This document shows, one piece after another, positions 7,755-17,606 of a stretch of 64,000 nucleotides of DNA; positions within the stretch are counted from its first letter, which is position 1, and every line of letters begins with the position of its first letter. Location: positions 186,001 to 250,000 of the forward strand of contig NZ_AVGG01000018.1 in NCBI RefSeq assembly GCF_000498535.1, read 5' to 3'. The DNA comes from Flavobacterium limnosediminis JC2902 (GTDB lineage Bacteria > Bacteroidota > Bacteroidia > Flavobacteriales > Flavobacteriaceae). A program made the position numbers and the translations under genes. The notes beneath the pieces are model-generated. The model did no database searches. It saw only the letters and a program-made list of their open reading frames with translations, and was not told where the DNA came from.

Positions 7755-9532
7755 TAATCCGATTTTATTTCTGAATTATTTAAGGTTTTGATAAACGCAA
7801 TCAAATCCTGAATTTCTGTTTTTGAGAGATTCAATTTGTCTGTCGGAAGTGTCTGATTTTCCAATTTGATCCCGATTCCTGCACCGCCGCCGCGATTGTA
7901 AAAATCAATAACTTCTTCCAAAGTTTGATAAACACCGTTATGCATATAAGGAAAAGTTATGGCGCTGTTGCGGACTGTCGGAGTTTTGAAAGCATGTTTT
8001 TTAAGTGGAGCTTTTGTAATCGAATATTCTCCTAAATCACTGTCTGCAGTAACATTTTGTGTTTTATTTTTTGATGGAACGCCCAAAACTTCGCTTTCTG
8101 TTTCGTTAAACATCGGCGGAACGCATCCGTTAAAAAGCGGAAAGAAATGACAGGTGGCACATTTAGCTTTGCCCATATACAAATTGAAACCGTTTTTTTC
8201 ATTCTGTGAAAGCGTACTTTTTCCTCTCAGATAATCATCGAATTTTGAATTCAGTTTTGATAATGAACGAATATAACTCGCCAGTGATTTCAACAGATTT
8301 TGTTCTGTGATTTCTTTTTCATTCGGAAATGTATTTCGGAATTCCGTCTGGTACTTTTTATCGTTTTTTACTTTTTTCAAAGCACTACCAAAACTTCCGT
8401 GCATTTCGTCTTTATTATTGATCACCGCTTTTGCCTGATCTTCAAGATAATTCACGCGACCATCCAGAAACAAGGTGTTCTGAAAACCGGAGTTTAAAAG
8501 GGTGGGGGTATTGCGAGAAAGATTACCGTTTTTCACTGCTTTGGTTTTATGATCGGCATAAGCTTCGGAAGGGATATGACAGCTTGCGCAGGAAATCTTG
8601 TTGTCTCCGCTTAAAATGGTATCGGAGAAAAGTTTTTCACCCAAAGCAATCTGATTTTTGGAAGGATTCCGATTGTATGACGGTGCAAAATAATTCACGT
8701 TAAAAGCGGCATCTTCAAAAATTGTAGGTTCCTCAAAATTAATTGCTCCGGGATACGGATTGTTTTTAATGTTGAGTTCTTTCTGAAGTTGATGAATTTT
8801 CTTTGAAAGCGGAATACAGTAGTTTACAATGAAATCGGCTCTGTCAAAACGGTCGAAATTTTGATTTTTACCCAGATAAGTTGTCGTTTTTTTGATTAAT
8901 TCCGTCAAATATTCATCTTCTTTGAAAATGGAAACGGTCTGACCGATGCTTTCAATAACGGCTTTAGTTTCGGGAATCGAATGTAAGGCAACGGGAGAAT
9001 CAAATCCGGAAATTCCCAGACTCATCAGGCGCACCATTTGCAGTTTTTGGGCTTCAAAAATATTACTGTCGGAAAGCTGAATGTTTTCGATATTGGTTTT
9101 TACCGATTGCGTATAACCGTTCAGGATTCCCATTTGTTTTTTAAGTTCTGGCAAATCTATTTCATCGGAAAACAACAGTTCCTCCACTTTCTGAAAACCA
9201 GTGGCTTCTTCTGTTTTTCGGCTGGTTTCCTGAACGTCGTTTTTGTCGATAGCGGCTCCGTTTAATTTTATTGCTGTTTCTGGGAGATAGAAGGTAAGCA
9301 GCGCTTCGGTTTTTTTGTATGCTAATCGGGCTTCTTTAAATTTCTGTTGTGCTTTTTCCTTACTGAAACCAGTCTGAATCTGAGAAGTCAATGTTGCCGT
9401 TTTCTCTGAAAAATTGCTGTAATTCTCAACGAAATATTGTTTTGTTTTTTCAGTCGAAGTAAGGTTTTGGTATTTTTTATGCTGACAGGAAACCGAACAG
9501 ATTATAATCAGTAAAGCAATTATTTTTTTCAT
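7751..9532 (-). CDS. di-haem cytochrome c peroxidase (MauG/CcpA-like) with imelysin-like N-terminal domain
   Basis: The 593-residue lipoprotein-like precursor (signal ending near ICSVSC, Cys16) has two parts. Residues about 25-260 are helical and resemble the imelysin/insulin-cleaving-peptidase-like fold. Residues about 285-590 form the bacterial di-haem peroxidase domain, with c-type haem sites CASCH (315-319) and CATCH (458-462). Such enzymes reduce H2O2 in the periplasm or carry out MauG-type oxidations. The gene follows the PhoX-like lipoprotein gene by 72 bp on the same strand, with no terminator visible between them, so co-transcription is likely. Being an extracytoplasmic c-type cytochrome, it would need the cell's cytochrome maturation machinery. 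Confidence 0.82.
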   Translation of the reverse strand: MKKIIALLIIICSVSCQHKKYQNLTSTEKTKQYFVENYSNFSEKTATLTSQIQTGFSKEKAQQKFKEARLAYKKTEALLTFYLPETAIKLNGAAIDKNDVQETSRKTEEATGFQKVEELLFSDEIDLPELKKQMGILNGYTQSVKTNIENIQLSDSNIFEAQKLQMVRLMSLGISGFDSPVALHSIPETKAVIESIGQTVSIFKEDEYLTELIKKTTTYLGKNQNFDRFDRADFIVNYCIPLSKKIHQLQKELNIKNNPYPGAINFEEPTIFEDAAFNVNYFAPSYNRNPSKNQIALGEKLFSDTILSGDNKISCASCHIPSEAYADHKTKAVKNGNLSRNTPTLLNSGFQNTLFLDGRVNYLEDQAKAVINNKDEMHGSFGSALKKVKNDKKYQTEFRNTFPNEKEITEQNLLKSLASYIRSLSKLNSKFDDYLRGKSTLSQNEKNGFNLYMGKAKCATCHFFPLFNGCVPPMFNETESEVLGVPSKNKTQNVTADSDLGEYSITKAPLKKHAFKTPTVRNSAITFPYMHNGVYQTLEEVIDFYNRGGGAGIGIKLENQTLPTDKLNLSKTEIQDLIAFIKTLNNSEIKSDY

Positions 9533-9604
9533 TAATCAGTAAAATTAAAAATTAGGAACATGAAAAATCATATTCCTAATTTGTTGGTATTCTTTATTTT
9601 GAAA

Positions 9605-11053
9605 TTATCTTGGTAAACCTTTAATTAAAACAATCTGGCTGCCCTGATTTTCATTTGGACGGACAGTTCCTCCGTCAACACCTTTAAAGTTATCTGTTCT
9701 CCATGAATGCGGTTGGATTGACAACATGAAAGTATCCGGAATTCCTATGGTTTCCGAAACATCAATCAATGCTCCATATTCCCAGGAACCGAATGCTGAA
9801 GTCGCACTTAAAAATTTGTTAGAAACATCATTTCGTTTGTGATCCAATTCGAAAACCACTTTTAATTCTTTGGTTGTAATGTTGTACTGGTAGATATATG
9901 CATCGTGCGTTTCATCACCGTAACCGTTGGAATCTTCCTGAATGTAAACAAAGTTTTTGGTCACACAGATGTTATCCGGATTTTGGAATAGTTTTGCTTT
10001 ACCGCTTCTGTTATCACCGTCCAATACTAAAGTCAATCGTCCGCTTAAAGGATTGTTGGCATCCAATTCCAATTTGTATACTCTACCGTATTTTGAACGC
10101 GAATTATCGGCATTGGCGCCTGTATTGTTTTGCCCTGTTACGTTGAAATAGATTTCCCTTTCCTTTCCTGTTTCTTTTCTGTAATCGATATCTTCCACAC
10201 GACCGAAGGCGATTGCGTTTAATGTTTGTGATGCCTGATTGTTTTGCAAGCCGGTATTTGTTTTGGCATTAGGGATTTCAACGAACTGAATCGGGTATGA
10301 GGTGTTTTCAGACATTGTTCTTTCATTGGTGACATTGTCAGTGCGTTTGATTACGTATACTTTTCCGTTGTTTAAATCTCCGGTTGAAGATTTATACATT
10401 ACCAATTGCCCGCCATATGCTCCCGAATCATCATCACCTAAGAGAACAATCGTCTGATTAGTAAATGCTTCTTTGGCTAAGGGAACTGCATTTTCAGCGC
10501 ACCATCTTCCGAATCCTGAAATGGGTCTTGGCGTACTGTTGTTTGCTTTTGTGTCGTATGGAGTGATACCGTGCACCTGTGATTCGTTGTCGCTTTCTCC
10601 GGCAGTCAGGAAAAGAGGTCCGAATCCGTGAATTTCAGGGGTCGCTAACGATGCGGAACATAATCGGTTACCGGCTCCGGTTGAATTTAAAACGTATTCT
10701 CCGGCAACAGGTTTAAAAGTGTTATCAAATTTGATTTTTGATACGGCATAGTTGTCTTCGTTGTTTACTAAGAAAGAAAATGTCCCGTCAGTATTTTTAA
10801 ATAACCCGGAGCCATCAGCTGATCCTCCAAATACAAAGTCCGGAGTTTCCATAAAATCGTCCTCACTTGAAAATAGAGAATACAGTTGAATGGAACTGAA
10901 TTCCGATCTGGCATTCATTAAAACCGGAGTAACGGAATGATTTTTTAAAAGAACAGGATTTGCAGGTTCGCTCTTGTTTGAACCTTCGTCTGAGTTGCAT
11001 GCGGTTAATGAACCGATAAATGCAGCACCCAACAAAACAGTTGTAATTTTCAT
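9605..11053 (-). CDS. PhoX-like (DUF839) lipoprotein phosphatase
   Basis: The start at 11053 gives MKITTVLLGAAFIGSLTAC, a lipoprotein signal peptide; ten extra residues upstream have no signal character. The mature protein of about 460 residues shows features of the PhoX/DUF839 beta-propeller: GRWCAENAV, GLLGDD-like acid clusters (VLLGDDDSG), FGRVEDIDY, and FQNPDNICVT near residue 375, corresponding to the metal-binding segments of this Ca/Fe alkaline phosphatase family. Phosphatase activity is inferred; many DUF839 proteins are uncharacterised. It is followed by the di-haem peroxidase gene, suggesting a two-gene extracytoplasmic unit. Confidence 0.65.
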   Translation of the reverse strand: MKITTVLLGAAFIGSLTACNSDEGSNKSEPANPVLLKNHSVTPVLMNARSEFSSIQLYSLFSSEDDFMETPDFVFGGSADGSGLFKNTDGTFSFLVNNEDNYAVSKIKFDNTFKPVAGEYVLNSTGAGNRLCSASLATPEIHGFGPLFLTAGESDNESQVHGITPYDTKANNSTPRPISGFGRWCAENAVPLAKEAFTNQTIVLLGDDDSGAYGGQLVMYKSSTGDLNNGKVYVIKRTDNVTNERTMSENTSYPIQFVEIPNAKTNTGLQNNQASQTLNAIAFGRVEDIDYRKETGKEREIYFNVTGQNNTGANADNSRSKYGRVYKLELDANNPLSGRLTLVLDGDNRSGKAKLFQNPDNICVTKNFVYIQEDSNGYGDETHDAYIYQYNITTKELKVVFELDHKRNDVSNKFLSATSAFGSWEYGALIDVSETIGIPDTFMLSIQPHSWRTDNFKGVDGGTVRPNENQGSQIVLIKGLPR

Positions 11054-11352
11054 TGTTTTTTGTTTTTTTGTTTGATTATGCAAACCTATCAGTTGATTGT
11101 TACGTTAAATCTTACTTTTTGTTCTCAAATTGTTATCATTTGTCACAAGTTTACTGCATTTTGTTAACTAAACTTAAAGTGGATTTTCGTTTTAAAAATT
11201 GTCATACTTTTGATAGTGTTTATTTTGTTTTGTTATAAAAATCTTAAAAACAGGTGTGAAATGTTATTTTTTTAAATCCGAATTTCTAACTTGCACAACA
11301 AAATAAACGCCAAACAGATTTTAACAAAAATTACTAAATCAAAAATATAATA

Positions 11353-12597
11353 ATGCAAGTTTCAGAAAAAATGAGTTCAGCAGAAGCAATTCAGTTAGAG
11401 GACAAATACGGAGCGCACAATTATCACCCGCTGCCGGTTGTTTTGAGTAAAGGAGAAGGTGTGTACGTGTGGGATGTTGAAGGAAAAAAGTACTACGATT
11501 TCCTTTCGGCTTATTCCGCTGTAAATCAAGGACATTGTCATCCGAGAATTGTTGGGGCAATGATGGAGCAGGCACAAACACTTACGCTTACGTCACGCGC
11601 TTTTTACAATGATAAATTGGGTATTTATGAGAAGTTTGTAACTGAATATTTTGGTTTTGACAAAGTGCTTCCGATGAATACCGGAGCCGAAGCTGTTGAA
11701 ACGGCTTTAAAATTATGTCGTAAATGGGCTTATGAGAAGAAAGGAATCAATGAGAATGAAGCTCAGATAATCGTTTGCGAAAATAATTTCCACGGAAGAA
11801 CCACTACCATCATTTCTTTTTCAAATGATGAGAATGCCCGTAAAAATTTCGGTCCGTATACTGCAGGTTTTATTAAAATCGCTTATGATGACATTGATGC
11901 TTTAGAAAAAGCAATCACTTCATCACCTAATATTGCTGGTTTCTTAGTGGAACCGATTCAAGGTGAAGCTGGTGTTTATGTTCCAACCGAAGGTTACTTG
12001 ACAAAAGCAAAAGCATTGTGTGAGAAACATAATGTACTTTTTATTGCTGATGAAGTTCAAACGGGAATTGCACGTACCGGAAAATTATTGGCAGTACATC
12101 ATGAAAACGTTAAGCCTGATGTTTTGATCTTAGGTAAAGCAATTTCGGGAGGTGTTTACCCGGTTTCCGCTGTTTTAGCTGATGATGCGATAATGAATGT
12201 TATCAAGCCGGGACAACACGGTTCTACTTTTGGAGGAAACCCAATTGCTGCTGCTGTGGCTATTGCTGCTTTAGAAGTTGTTACCGATGAAAAATTGGCT
12301 GAAAACGCGGAACGATTAGGGCAACTTTTCCGTTCTGAAATCGGGAAATATATTGAAACGTCAAACATAGCAACGCTTGTTCGTGGGAAAGGTTTGTTAA
12401 ACGCTGTTGTAATTAACGATACGGAAGAAAGCGATACGGCTTGGAATATTTGTATGGCTTTACGTGACAATGGTCTATTGGCTAAACCTACACACGGAAA
12501 CATCATTCGTTTCGCTCCGCCGTTGGTTATGAATGAAGAACAACTTTTAGATTGTGTCCGAATCATCACCGAAACGTTGAAACAATTTGAAAAATAG
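11353..12597 (+). CDS. rocD: ornithine--oxo-acid aminotransferase
   Basis: This 414-residue class-III PLP aminotransferase converts ornithine and 2-oxoglutarate to glutamate semialdehyde and glutamate. The PLP lysine is K262 in [12 protein letters not shown], with [12 protein letters not shown] at 107-118 (phosphate-binding) and FIADEVQTG at 230-238. [13 protein letters not shown] at the N-terminus (residues 18-30) is characteristic of ornithine aminotransferases. An alternative start at Met7 is possible. The gene is monocistronic, with an A/T-rich 270-bp leader that includes a TAACTTGC box and an intrinsic terminator right after the stop. Confidence 0.92.
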   Translation: MQVSEKMSSAEAIQLEDKYGAHNYHPLPVVLSKGEGVYVWDVEGKKYYDFLSAYSAVNQGHCHPRIVGAMMEQAQTLTLTSRAFYNDKLGIYEKFVTEYFGFDKVLPMNTGAEAVETALKLCRKWAYEKKGINENEAQIIVCENNFHGRTTTIISFSNDENARKNFGPYTAGFIKIAYDDIDALEKAITSSPNIAGFLVEPIQGEAGVYVPTEGYLTKAKALCEKHNVLFIADEVQTGIARTGKLLAVHHENVKPDVLILGKAISGGVYPVSAVLADDAIMNVIKPGQHGSTFGGNPIAAAVAIAALEVVTDEKLAENAERLGQLFRSEIGKYIETSNIATLVRGKGLLNAVVINDTEESDTAWNICMALRDNGLLAKPTHGNIIRFAPPLVMNEEQLLDCVRIITETLKQFEK

Positions 12598-12603
12598 ATA
12601 AAT

Positions 12604-12631
12604 AAAAAATCCGCTGAAAAGCGGATTTTTT
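12604..12631 (+). terminator. intrinsic terminator after rocD
   Basis: A perfect 12-bp stem (AAAAAATCCGCT / AGCGGATTTTTT) with a GAAA tetraloop and flanking A and T runs. It can act in both directions, serving rocD and the convergent CCC-motif gene. Confidence 0.93.
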
Positions 12632-12648
12632 TATGAATGAATGTTAGT

Positions 12649-13005
12649 TTATTGGCCGAAAAACTCTCTCATACGCTCCTCCATTAATTCAGGATCTTGT
12701 AAAGCATCCATTCCTACCACATTAATAAACCAGATAAGATAAGCAAGAAACAGTACCCCCAATATAACTCCGATAATGCAAAGTACTTTTCCGGTTTTTA
12801 TATTGTTGTAATTCGAATATAAATCCGGATTCTCCTTGTATAATTTAGTGTCTTTGTTTGCAAGGTAGATTCCGATGCCTCCTAAAATTGCGCCTATTCC
12901 GTAAAAACAGCAGGTGATGATGGAGATTACTCCTAAGATTATTACCGGAGTGGCATTGGGCAGTTTTTCTTTGATTTCAAAGTTCTTAAAATTGGTTTCT
13001 TCCAT
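12649..13005 (-). CDS. CCC-motif membrane protein
   Basis: This 118-residue protein has two or three membrane segments (about 20-48, 72-95) and the sequence SIITCCFYGIGAILGGIGI. It resembles the flavobacterial small membrane proteins annotated as CCC motif membrane protein, here with only two adjacent Cys visible (TCC). The C-terminal tail is acidic (DPELMEERMREFF). The DUF2752 gene lies 12 bp upstream on the same strand, a pairing I associate with this family. Function is unknown. Confidence 0.75.
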   Translation of the reverse strand: MEETNFKNFEIKEKLPNATPVIILGVISIITCCFYGIGAILGGIGIYLANKDTKLYKENPDLYSNYNNIKTGKVLCIIGVILGVLFLAYLIWFINVVGMDALQDPELMEERMREFFGQ

Positions 13006-13017
13006 AATTGTTTTTGG

Positions 13018-13296
13018 TTAGATGTAAAAATGTTTAATGAAATAGGAGACCACCATAATGATGGCATTAGCTATCGCTGAAGTGATTATTGCTTTATGAT
13101 AGTTTCTGGATTTATCAATAAAATTTAAGCCTACAAAACCAAGAAAGAGTAACAGGGTGTAAATTGCAGGAAACATTTGGAAAGCTTCGGCAAATTCTCC
13201 TTTGCATAACAAAACAAACGCTCTTTGGGTTCCGCATCCGAAACATTCTATTCCTAAGAATTTTTTACTCAGGCAAGGCAGCATGTATTTTTCCAT
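13018..13296 (-). CDS. DUF2752 family small membrane protein
   Basis: With the start at 13296 (MEKYMLPCLSKKFLGIECFGCGTQRA) the protein has 92 residues. The CxxCGTQRA element is the signature of DUF2752, and two hydrophobic segments follow (AIYTLLLFLGFVGLNF and AIITSAIANAIIMVVSYFI). Seven extra codons exist upstream to 13317. It lies 12 bp before the CCC-motif gene on the same strand and is presumably co-transcribed with it. No function is established. Confidence 0.75.
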   Translation of the reverse strand: MEKYMLPCLSKKFLGIECFGCGTQRAFVLLCKGEFAEAFQMFPAIYTLLLFLGFVGLNFIDKSRNYHKAIITSAIANAIIMVVSYFIKHFYI

Positions 13297-13370
13297 GGTA
13301 AGCTTTTTCCGAAGCAATTTAATAAAAAAATATAAGTTATAAAATGATGTACGGGTATTTTAAAGTTTAT

Positions 13371-13378
13371 TACTTTTG
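13371..13378 (+). promoter_or_regulatory. putative -7 promoter box
   Basis: TACTTTTG matches the Bacteroidetes TAnnTTTG -7 consensus and lies 18 bp upstream of the ATG at 13397. No clear -33 TTTG element is present at the expected spacing. Confidence 0.45.
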
Positions 13379-13396
13379 AGTTCTTAATCTGAAATA

Positions 13397-13579
13397 ATGA
13401 AAACAATTTATATCATACTCATTTTCGCACTGATGGGGTGGGCTTTTTATGAACAGACCAAACCAGAACCCAATATTTTTATTCAGGTTATAGGTGTATT
13501 GGTTTTCTTTTTCGGAATGATGAAATTAATGTCGAAGGTATCATCAAATTCAAAAGACAAGGAGGATGACAATGTTTAA
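13397..13579 (+). CDS. small two-helix membrane protein, unknown function
   Basis: This 60-residue protein has two hydrophobic stretches, at residues 1-18 (MKTIYIILIFALMGWAFY) and 30-47 (FIQVIGVLVFFFGMMKLM), joined by an EQTKPEPN turn, and a charged C-terminus. A TAnnTTTG box lies 18 bp upstream. Its end overlaps the start of the Smr gene, so the two are translationally coupled. I do not recognise a family. Confidence 0.7.
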   Translation: MKTIYIILIFALMGWAFYEQTKPEPNIFIQVIGVLVFFFGMMKLMSKVSSNSKDKEDDNV

Positions 13580-14126
13580 TATCGGCGATAAGGTTTCGGT
13601 ACTCGATGAGGATTTCAGCGGGGTAGTGGTAGGTTTTCAGAACAACCAGATTCTTATTGAAACCGAGGATGGTTTTAAAATGGCGTATTCTGCTAGTGAA
13701 TTGATTAAAGAGCAAGATATCAGCGATTTAAATTCCTTTACCTCAAGTCAGAATATAAATCAGATTTTAAAAGAAAAAGAGCTTCCCAAAAAGCGTTCTT
13801 TTGAAAAAGAAAAGAAATCCCGAAAAGACGAATTCGTTTTGGAAGTCGATTTACACATCGAAAAATTAGTGCCCAATAAACGGGGAATGTCTAATTTCGA
13901 CATCTTGAATCTGCAGATGGAAACCGCAAAGCGTCAATTGGATTTCGCCGTTAAAAACCGAATGCCGAAAGTGGTTTTTATCCACGGTGTGGGGGAAGGT
14001 GTTCTGAAAGCCGAACTCGATTTTCTTTTAGGTCGTTATGAAGGTATTTCGTTCCAGGATGCCAATTACCAGAAATACGGTTTAGGCGCCACGGAAGTTT
14101 ATATCAAACAAAATCCAAACCGATAA
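13572..14126 (+). CDS. Smr-domain protein (MutS2-like C-terminal endonuclease domain)
   Basis: The ATG at 13572 is preferred because an AAGGAGG sequence at 13559-13565 lies 6 bp upstream; an in-frame ATG at 13566 would add two residues. Residues about 1-55 form a small SH3-like module (FNIGDKVSVLDEDFSGVVVG). Residues about 95-184 are the Smr domain (VDLHIEKL... VVFIHGVGEGVLK), with the HGxGxGxLK signature of the Smr/MutS2 nuclease or nucleic-acid-binding fold. The role in flavobacteria is unknown. A strong Shine-Dalgarno like this is unusual in Bacteroidetes and may assist re-initiation after the overlapping upstream gene. Confidence 0.85.
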   Translation: MFNIGDKVSVLDEDFSGVVVGFQNNQILIETEDGFKMAYSASELIKEQDISDLNSFTSSQNINQILKEKELPKKRSFEKEKKSRKDEFVLEVDLHIEKLVPNKRGMSNFDILNLQMETAKRQLDFAVKNRMPKVVFIHGVGEGVLKAELDFLLGRYEGISFQDANYQKYGLGATEVYIKQNPNR

Positions 14127-14654
14127 CTATAGGGTAATTTCATAGTCTCCAAATAAATATTCGTCATAAACAAACGAATTTTGTGAACCTACGAACTCAA
14201 TTGTTTTGAATTTTATCTGATGCTTGTATCCTGTTATGGTCACTTCGTTGGTTTCCGGATCGGTAGTTGTCACTTCAGTTGTGACGATTTCAATTGTGCC
14301 TCCCGCAGCTGCATTCCATTCCTGTTGTACTGATGGACTTGCCGGCGGAACATCGGAACAAATCACGGAATCGTCTGCCTCTCCACTGTATTTACGGTAT
14401 ATAACTCTGTTGGTAGAAGAGATAGTTGCAATTCTTGGTTGCCCTTCCGGCGTTACTTCATTTGTAAAATATGAGGCAGGAATGTCCAGCAGTAATAATT
14501 CTTCTCCATTAATTTTAAATAAAGGATCTCTGCCGGGGTCGTCACATTTCTGTATATCAACCGAATCGAAATTGAACGTTTCCACAACCAGGTCACCGTC
14601 GTCACAAGAGGTTAAAAACAGTACGCAAATCAATAATCCGAATATCTTTTTCAT
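14127..14654 (-). CDS. hypothetical lipoprotein
   Basis: This 175-residue precursor has a lipoprotein signal (MKKIFGLLICVLFLTSC, Cys17) followed by an acidic DDGD export-signal motif suggesting surface exposure. The mature part is beta-rich with paired Cys (KCDDPG, VICSDV) and no family I can name. Its stop abuts the stop of the convergent Smr gene with no intergenic space, and no terminator is visible between them. Confidence 0.7.
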   Translation of the reverse strand: MKKIFGLLICVLFLTSCDDGDLVVETFNFDSVDIQKCDDPGRDPLFKINGEELLLLDIPASYFTNEVTPEGQPRIATISSTNRVIYRKYSGEADDSVICSDVPPASPSVQQEWNAAAGGTIEIVTTEVTTTDPETNEVTITGYKHQIKFKTIEFVGSQNSFVYDEYLFGDYEITL

Positions 14655-14815
14655 AGGTAGAAGTTTAATTTACAGGCTATACTATCGTCTTTCATTTTAT
14701 AAAATTTCCGATTGAAAATCATGACGACAACATAAATGGAAATACTCGGGACAAAAATAACATTTTTAGATTGCAAATGCCAATAAAAGAACTGCCGAAA
14801 ATTCAGTAATATTCC

Positions 14816-14823
14816 TATATTTG
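14816..14823 (+). promoter_or_regulatory. putative -7 promoter box
   Basis: TATATTTG matches TAnnTTTG and lies 23 bp before the ATG of the MFS gene at 14847. No good -33 box is visible. Confidence 0.45.
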
Positions 14824-14846
14824 AAAACCAAATGAAAAATTAATTT

Positions 14847-16625
14847 ATGTCATCTAAACACCAAACCAATTATCCTGCGCTTTATACGCTTATTACCGTT
14901 TTCTTTTTTTGGGGATTTATAGCTGCCGGAAACAGCATTTTTATTCCTTATTGTAAAATTAAATTTTCACTGGATCAGTTTCAGTCACAGTTAGTTGACT
15001 TTGCATTTTATACCGCATATTATGTAGGTGCTTTATTGCTTTTCATCTTCGGAACTGCCAAACAAAAGGATATCGTGGGCAGTTGGGGATACAAGAAAAG
15101 TATCGTCTTCGGATTGTTGTTTTCCGCATTGGGAGCCGGTGCTATGATTATTGCTGTGGAAGCAAATCTTTATGCCGGAATGTTAGCCGGGTTATTTATA
15201 GTGGCTTTAGGGTTTTCATTACAGCAGACTGCCGCCAATCCGTTTGCCATTTCGCTTGGTAATCCGAAAACGGGAGCAGACCGTGTAAATTTAGGAGGGG
15301 GAATCAACTCTTTCGGTACAACCATCGGGCCTTTAGTGGTTGGATTAGCTCTTTTCGGAACCACGGCATCAGTAACGGACGCTCAAATTAAAGGTTTGCC
15401 TTTGGATAAAGCAATATTACTTTATGTATGTGTCGGTCTTTTATTTGTAGCCGCCGCAGCCATGTTTCATTTTTCTAAAAAAGTGCCAGCGGGAATTTCA
15501 GATGAACCAATGGAAAAAGCCAATAAAGCATTGCGTACTTTGGTAGTAATGACAGGTTTATTAGCCATTATGTTTGCACCGGTTTTTAACAGTTACAAAA
15601 GTGAAGAGGCACTTTCTATTGAAACTCTAGAAAAAAGAATTGAAAGTATTAAAACTGAAAATTCTAAAGATAAAATTAAAGATTTATCTGGAGACGAATT
15701 GAACAAATTCAGAGTAGAAGTTCAGAATCATGAAGCCGAAATTAAAGGTATCAGAGCCGGTTTGGAACAATCCAGAATGTACTGGCTTTTAGGTGCTTTG
15801 GTTGTTGTTGTCGGAGGATTGTTGTTCTCATATAAATCGGCTCAGAAAAACAGTGAAGGCTGGGGAGCTATGCAGTATCCGCAATTGGTTTTGGGAATGC
15901 TGGCGATTTTTACCTATGTTGGTGTGGAAGTGGCTATCGGTAGTAATTTAACCGAATTACTGAAACTGAAAGAATTCGGAGCCTTTAGTGTTTCCGACAG
16001 TGCGCCTTACATTTCCATGTATTGGGGAAGTTTGATGATTGGTCGTTGGGCAGGAGCTATCAGCGTTTTTCATCTGAATTCAGCTAAGAAAACTATGGCC
16101 TTGATTATTATTCCGTTAATTGCTTTTGCAGTGATTATCGGTGTAAATACTTTAGCTCAAAAGGACATGACACCATTGTATTACTATGTAGTTTGTATCG
16201 TTTTACAAACGGTTGCGTTCTTTATCAGTAAAGACAAACCGGCGCGTACACTGACTATTTTCTCCGTTTTCGGAGTAGTGGCTATGCTTATCGGTTTATT
16301 TTCAACTGGAACGGTTGCGATTTATGCGTTTCTTGCAGGTGGTTTGGCATGCAGCATCATGTGGCCGGCAATTTTCAGTTTGTCAATCATCGGTTTGGGT
16401 AAATATACTTCCCAAGGTTCCGCTTTTCTGGTAATGATGATTTTGGGCGGAGGAATCATTCCGCCGATTCAGGGGAAATTATCGGATATCATCGGGATTC
16501 ACCAGTCGTACATTATTCCGGTATTGTGTTTTGCTTATTTATTGTTCTTCGCGGTAGCTGTAAAATCAACACTTAAGAAGCAAGGAATTGATGTGGATGA
16601 AATTGAAGCGGAAGGCGGTCACTAA
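14847..16625 (+). CDS. sugar MFS transporter (FucP/GlcP-like) with central insertion
   Basis: This 592-residue protein has about 12-14 membrane segments. The N-terminal [19 protein letters not shown] and [16 protein letters not shown] match the fucose/glucose/galactose:H+ symporter family of Bacteroidetes. It is longer than the usual roughly 430 residues because of a charged, coiled-coil-like stretch (about residues 252-310, [17 protein letters not shown] to [10 protein letters not shown]) between membrane segments 6 and 8. The substrate is inferred to be a hexose. It is monocistronic, with a clear terminator. Confidence 0.82.
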   Translation: MSSKHQTNYPALYTLITVFFFWGFIAAGNSIFIPYCKIKFSLDQFQSQLVDFAFYTAYYVGALLLFIFGTAKQKDIVGSWGYKKSIVFGLLFSALGAGAMIIAVEANLYAGMLAGLFIVALGFSLQQTAANPFAISLGNPKTGADRVNLGGGINSFGTTIGPLVVGLALFGTTASVTDAQIKGLPLDKAILLYVCVGLLFVAAAAMFHFSKKVPAGISDEPMEKANKALRTLVVMTGLLAIMFAPVFNSYKSEEALSIETLEKRIESIKTENSKDKIKDLSGDELNKFRVEVQNHEAEIKGIRAGLEQSRMYWLLGALVVVVGGLLFSYKSAQKNSEGWGAMQYPQLVLGMLAIFTYVGVEVAIGSNLTELLKLKEFGAFSVSDSAPYISMYWGSLMIGRWAGAISVFHLNSAKKTMALIIIPLIAFAVIIGVNTLAQKDMTPLYYYVVCIVLQTVAFFISKDKPARTLTIFSVFGVVAMLIGLFSTGTVAIYAFLAGGLACSIMWPAIFSLSIIGLGKYTSQGSAFLVMMILGGGIIPPIQGKLSDIIGIHQSYIIPVLCFAYLLFFAVAVKSTLKKQGIDVDEIEAEGGH

Positions 16626-16648
16626 ATCTTAATAAAATAATAATATCC

Positions 16649-16694
16649 AATTCGGAGCAGGGGAAATGCCTTACCTTTGCTCCGAATTTTTTTT
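16649..16694 (+). terminator. intrinsic terminator whose loop and 3' arm carry a promoter box
   Basis: AATTCGGAGCA (16649-16659) pairs perfectly with TGCTCCGAATT (16678-16688), followed by a T run. The 18-base loop and the first stem bases include TACCTTTG. It ends the MFS transcript 24 bp after the stop codon. Confidence 0.85.
16672..16679 (+). promoter_or_regulatory. putative -7 box inside the upstream terminator
   Basis: TACCTTTG followed by C is a strong match to the Bacteroidetes TAnnTTTG box. The EamA gene starts 17 bp downstream at 16697, so its leader would be very short and would contain the terminator's 3' arm. Confidence 0.5.
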
Positions 16695-16696
16695 AT

Positions 16697-17605
16697 ATGC
16701 GAATCAACAAATATTATCTGGCCGCATTTACAGCTTTTGTGATATGGGGTTTTTTCAGTCTGGCGCTAAAACCGATTCACAATTATCCGTCATTGGACAT
16801 TTTGTTTTATCGAGTTTTTTTGAGTGTTGTCCTTATCTCTGCCATCAATCTTTTTTTAAGGAGAGACGTGCTTAAGAAAGACTGGAACAACTTTAAAAAA
16901 CAATCCCAATCGGATAAGAATAAAATCATTCGCGTAAATGTTGGTGGCGGAATGCTGCTCACGGCCAATTGGTTTATTTTCATTTATGTGATGAATCATA
17001 TCAGCGTAAAGGCCGCTTCGTTCGCTTACTTGGTTTGCCCGATTCTGACTACCGTTTTGGCCTTTCTTATTCTGAAGGAAAAATTGAGTAAATGGCAATG
17101 GATTGCTGTAGGAATCAGTGTTTCAGGCTGCGTATTGCTTTCGTTTAACAGTTTTGCAGACATTTTTTACAGTCTGATTGTAGCCTTAACGTATGCATTT
17201 TACCTGATTTCACAACGTAAAAACACCGAAGTGGATAAATTCGTCGGACTCAATATCCAGATCCTTACCGCCGGATTGATTATTTTACCTTTTTTCCCGT
17301 CTTTTAGCGGACCGGTGCCTGTGGAAAGTCTGTTTTACATCTGTCTGATTTTTATTGTTGTGCTGTTTACGATAATTCCGTTGTTTCTGAATTTGTATGC
17401 GCTTAAAGGAGTAAATTCGTCTACGGTCGGAATTATGCTGTATATCAATCCGATACTGAATTTCCTTTTAGCCGTTTTTTACTATAAGGAAGAAGTGACA
17501 GAAATTCAGATGATTTCTTATTCACTGATTTTAATTTCCATCATAGTTTTCAATGAAAAACTTATCTTTAACAGAAAATTGAAAGAAAACAGAGTTACGG
17601 ATTAA
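16697..17605 (+). CDS. EamA/RarD-type drug/metabolite transporter
   Basis: This 302-residue protein with about ten membrane helices is of the EamA superfamily. The N-terminal FVIWGFFSLALKPIHNYPSLDILFYRVFLS and INWFIFIYVMNH-like middle (NWFIFIYVMNHISVKAASFAY) match RarD (chloramphenicol-sensitive protein). The physiological substrate is unknown. A single base separates it from the cysteine desulfurase gene, so the two are one transcription unit. Confidence 0.82.
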   Translation: MRINKYYLAAFTAFVIWGFFSLALKPIHNYPSLDILFYRVFLSVVLISAINLFLRRDVLKKDWNNFKKQSQSDKNKIIRVNVGGGMLLTANWFIFIYVMNHISVKAASFAYLVCPILTTVLAFLILKEKLSKWQWIAVGISVSGCVLLSFNSFADIFYSLIVALTYAFYLISQRKNTEVDKFVGLNIQILTAGLIILPFFPSFSGPVPVESLFYICLIFIVVLFTIIPLFLNLYALKGVNSSTVGIMLYINPILNFLLAVFYYKEEVTEIQMISYSLILISIIVFNEKLIFNRKLKENRVTD

Positions 17606-17606
17606 A

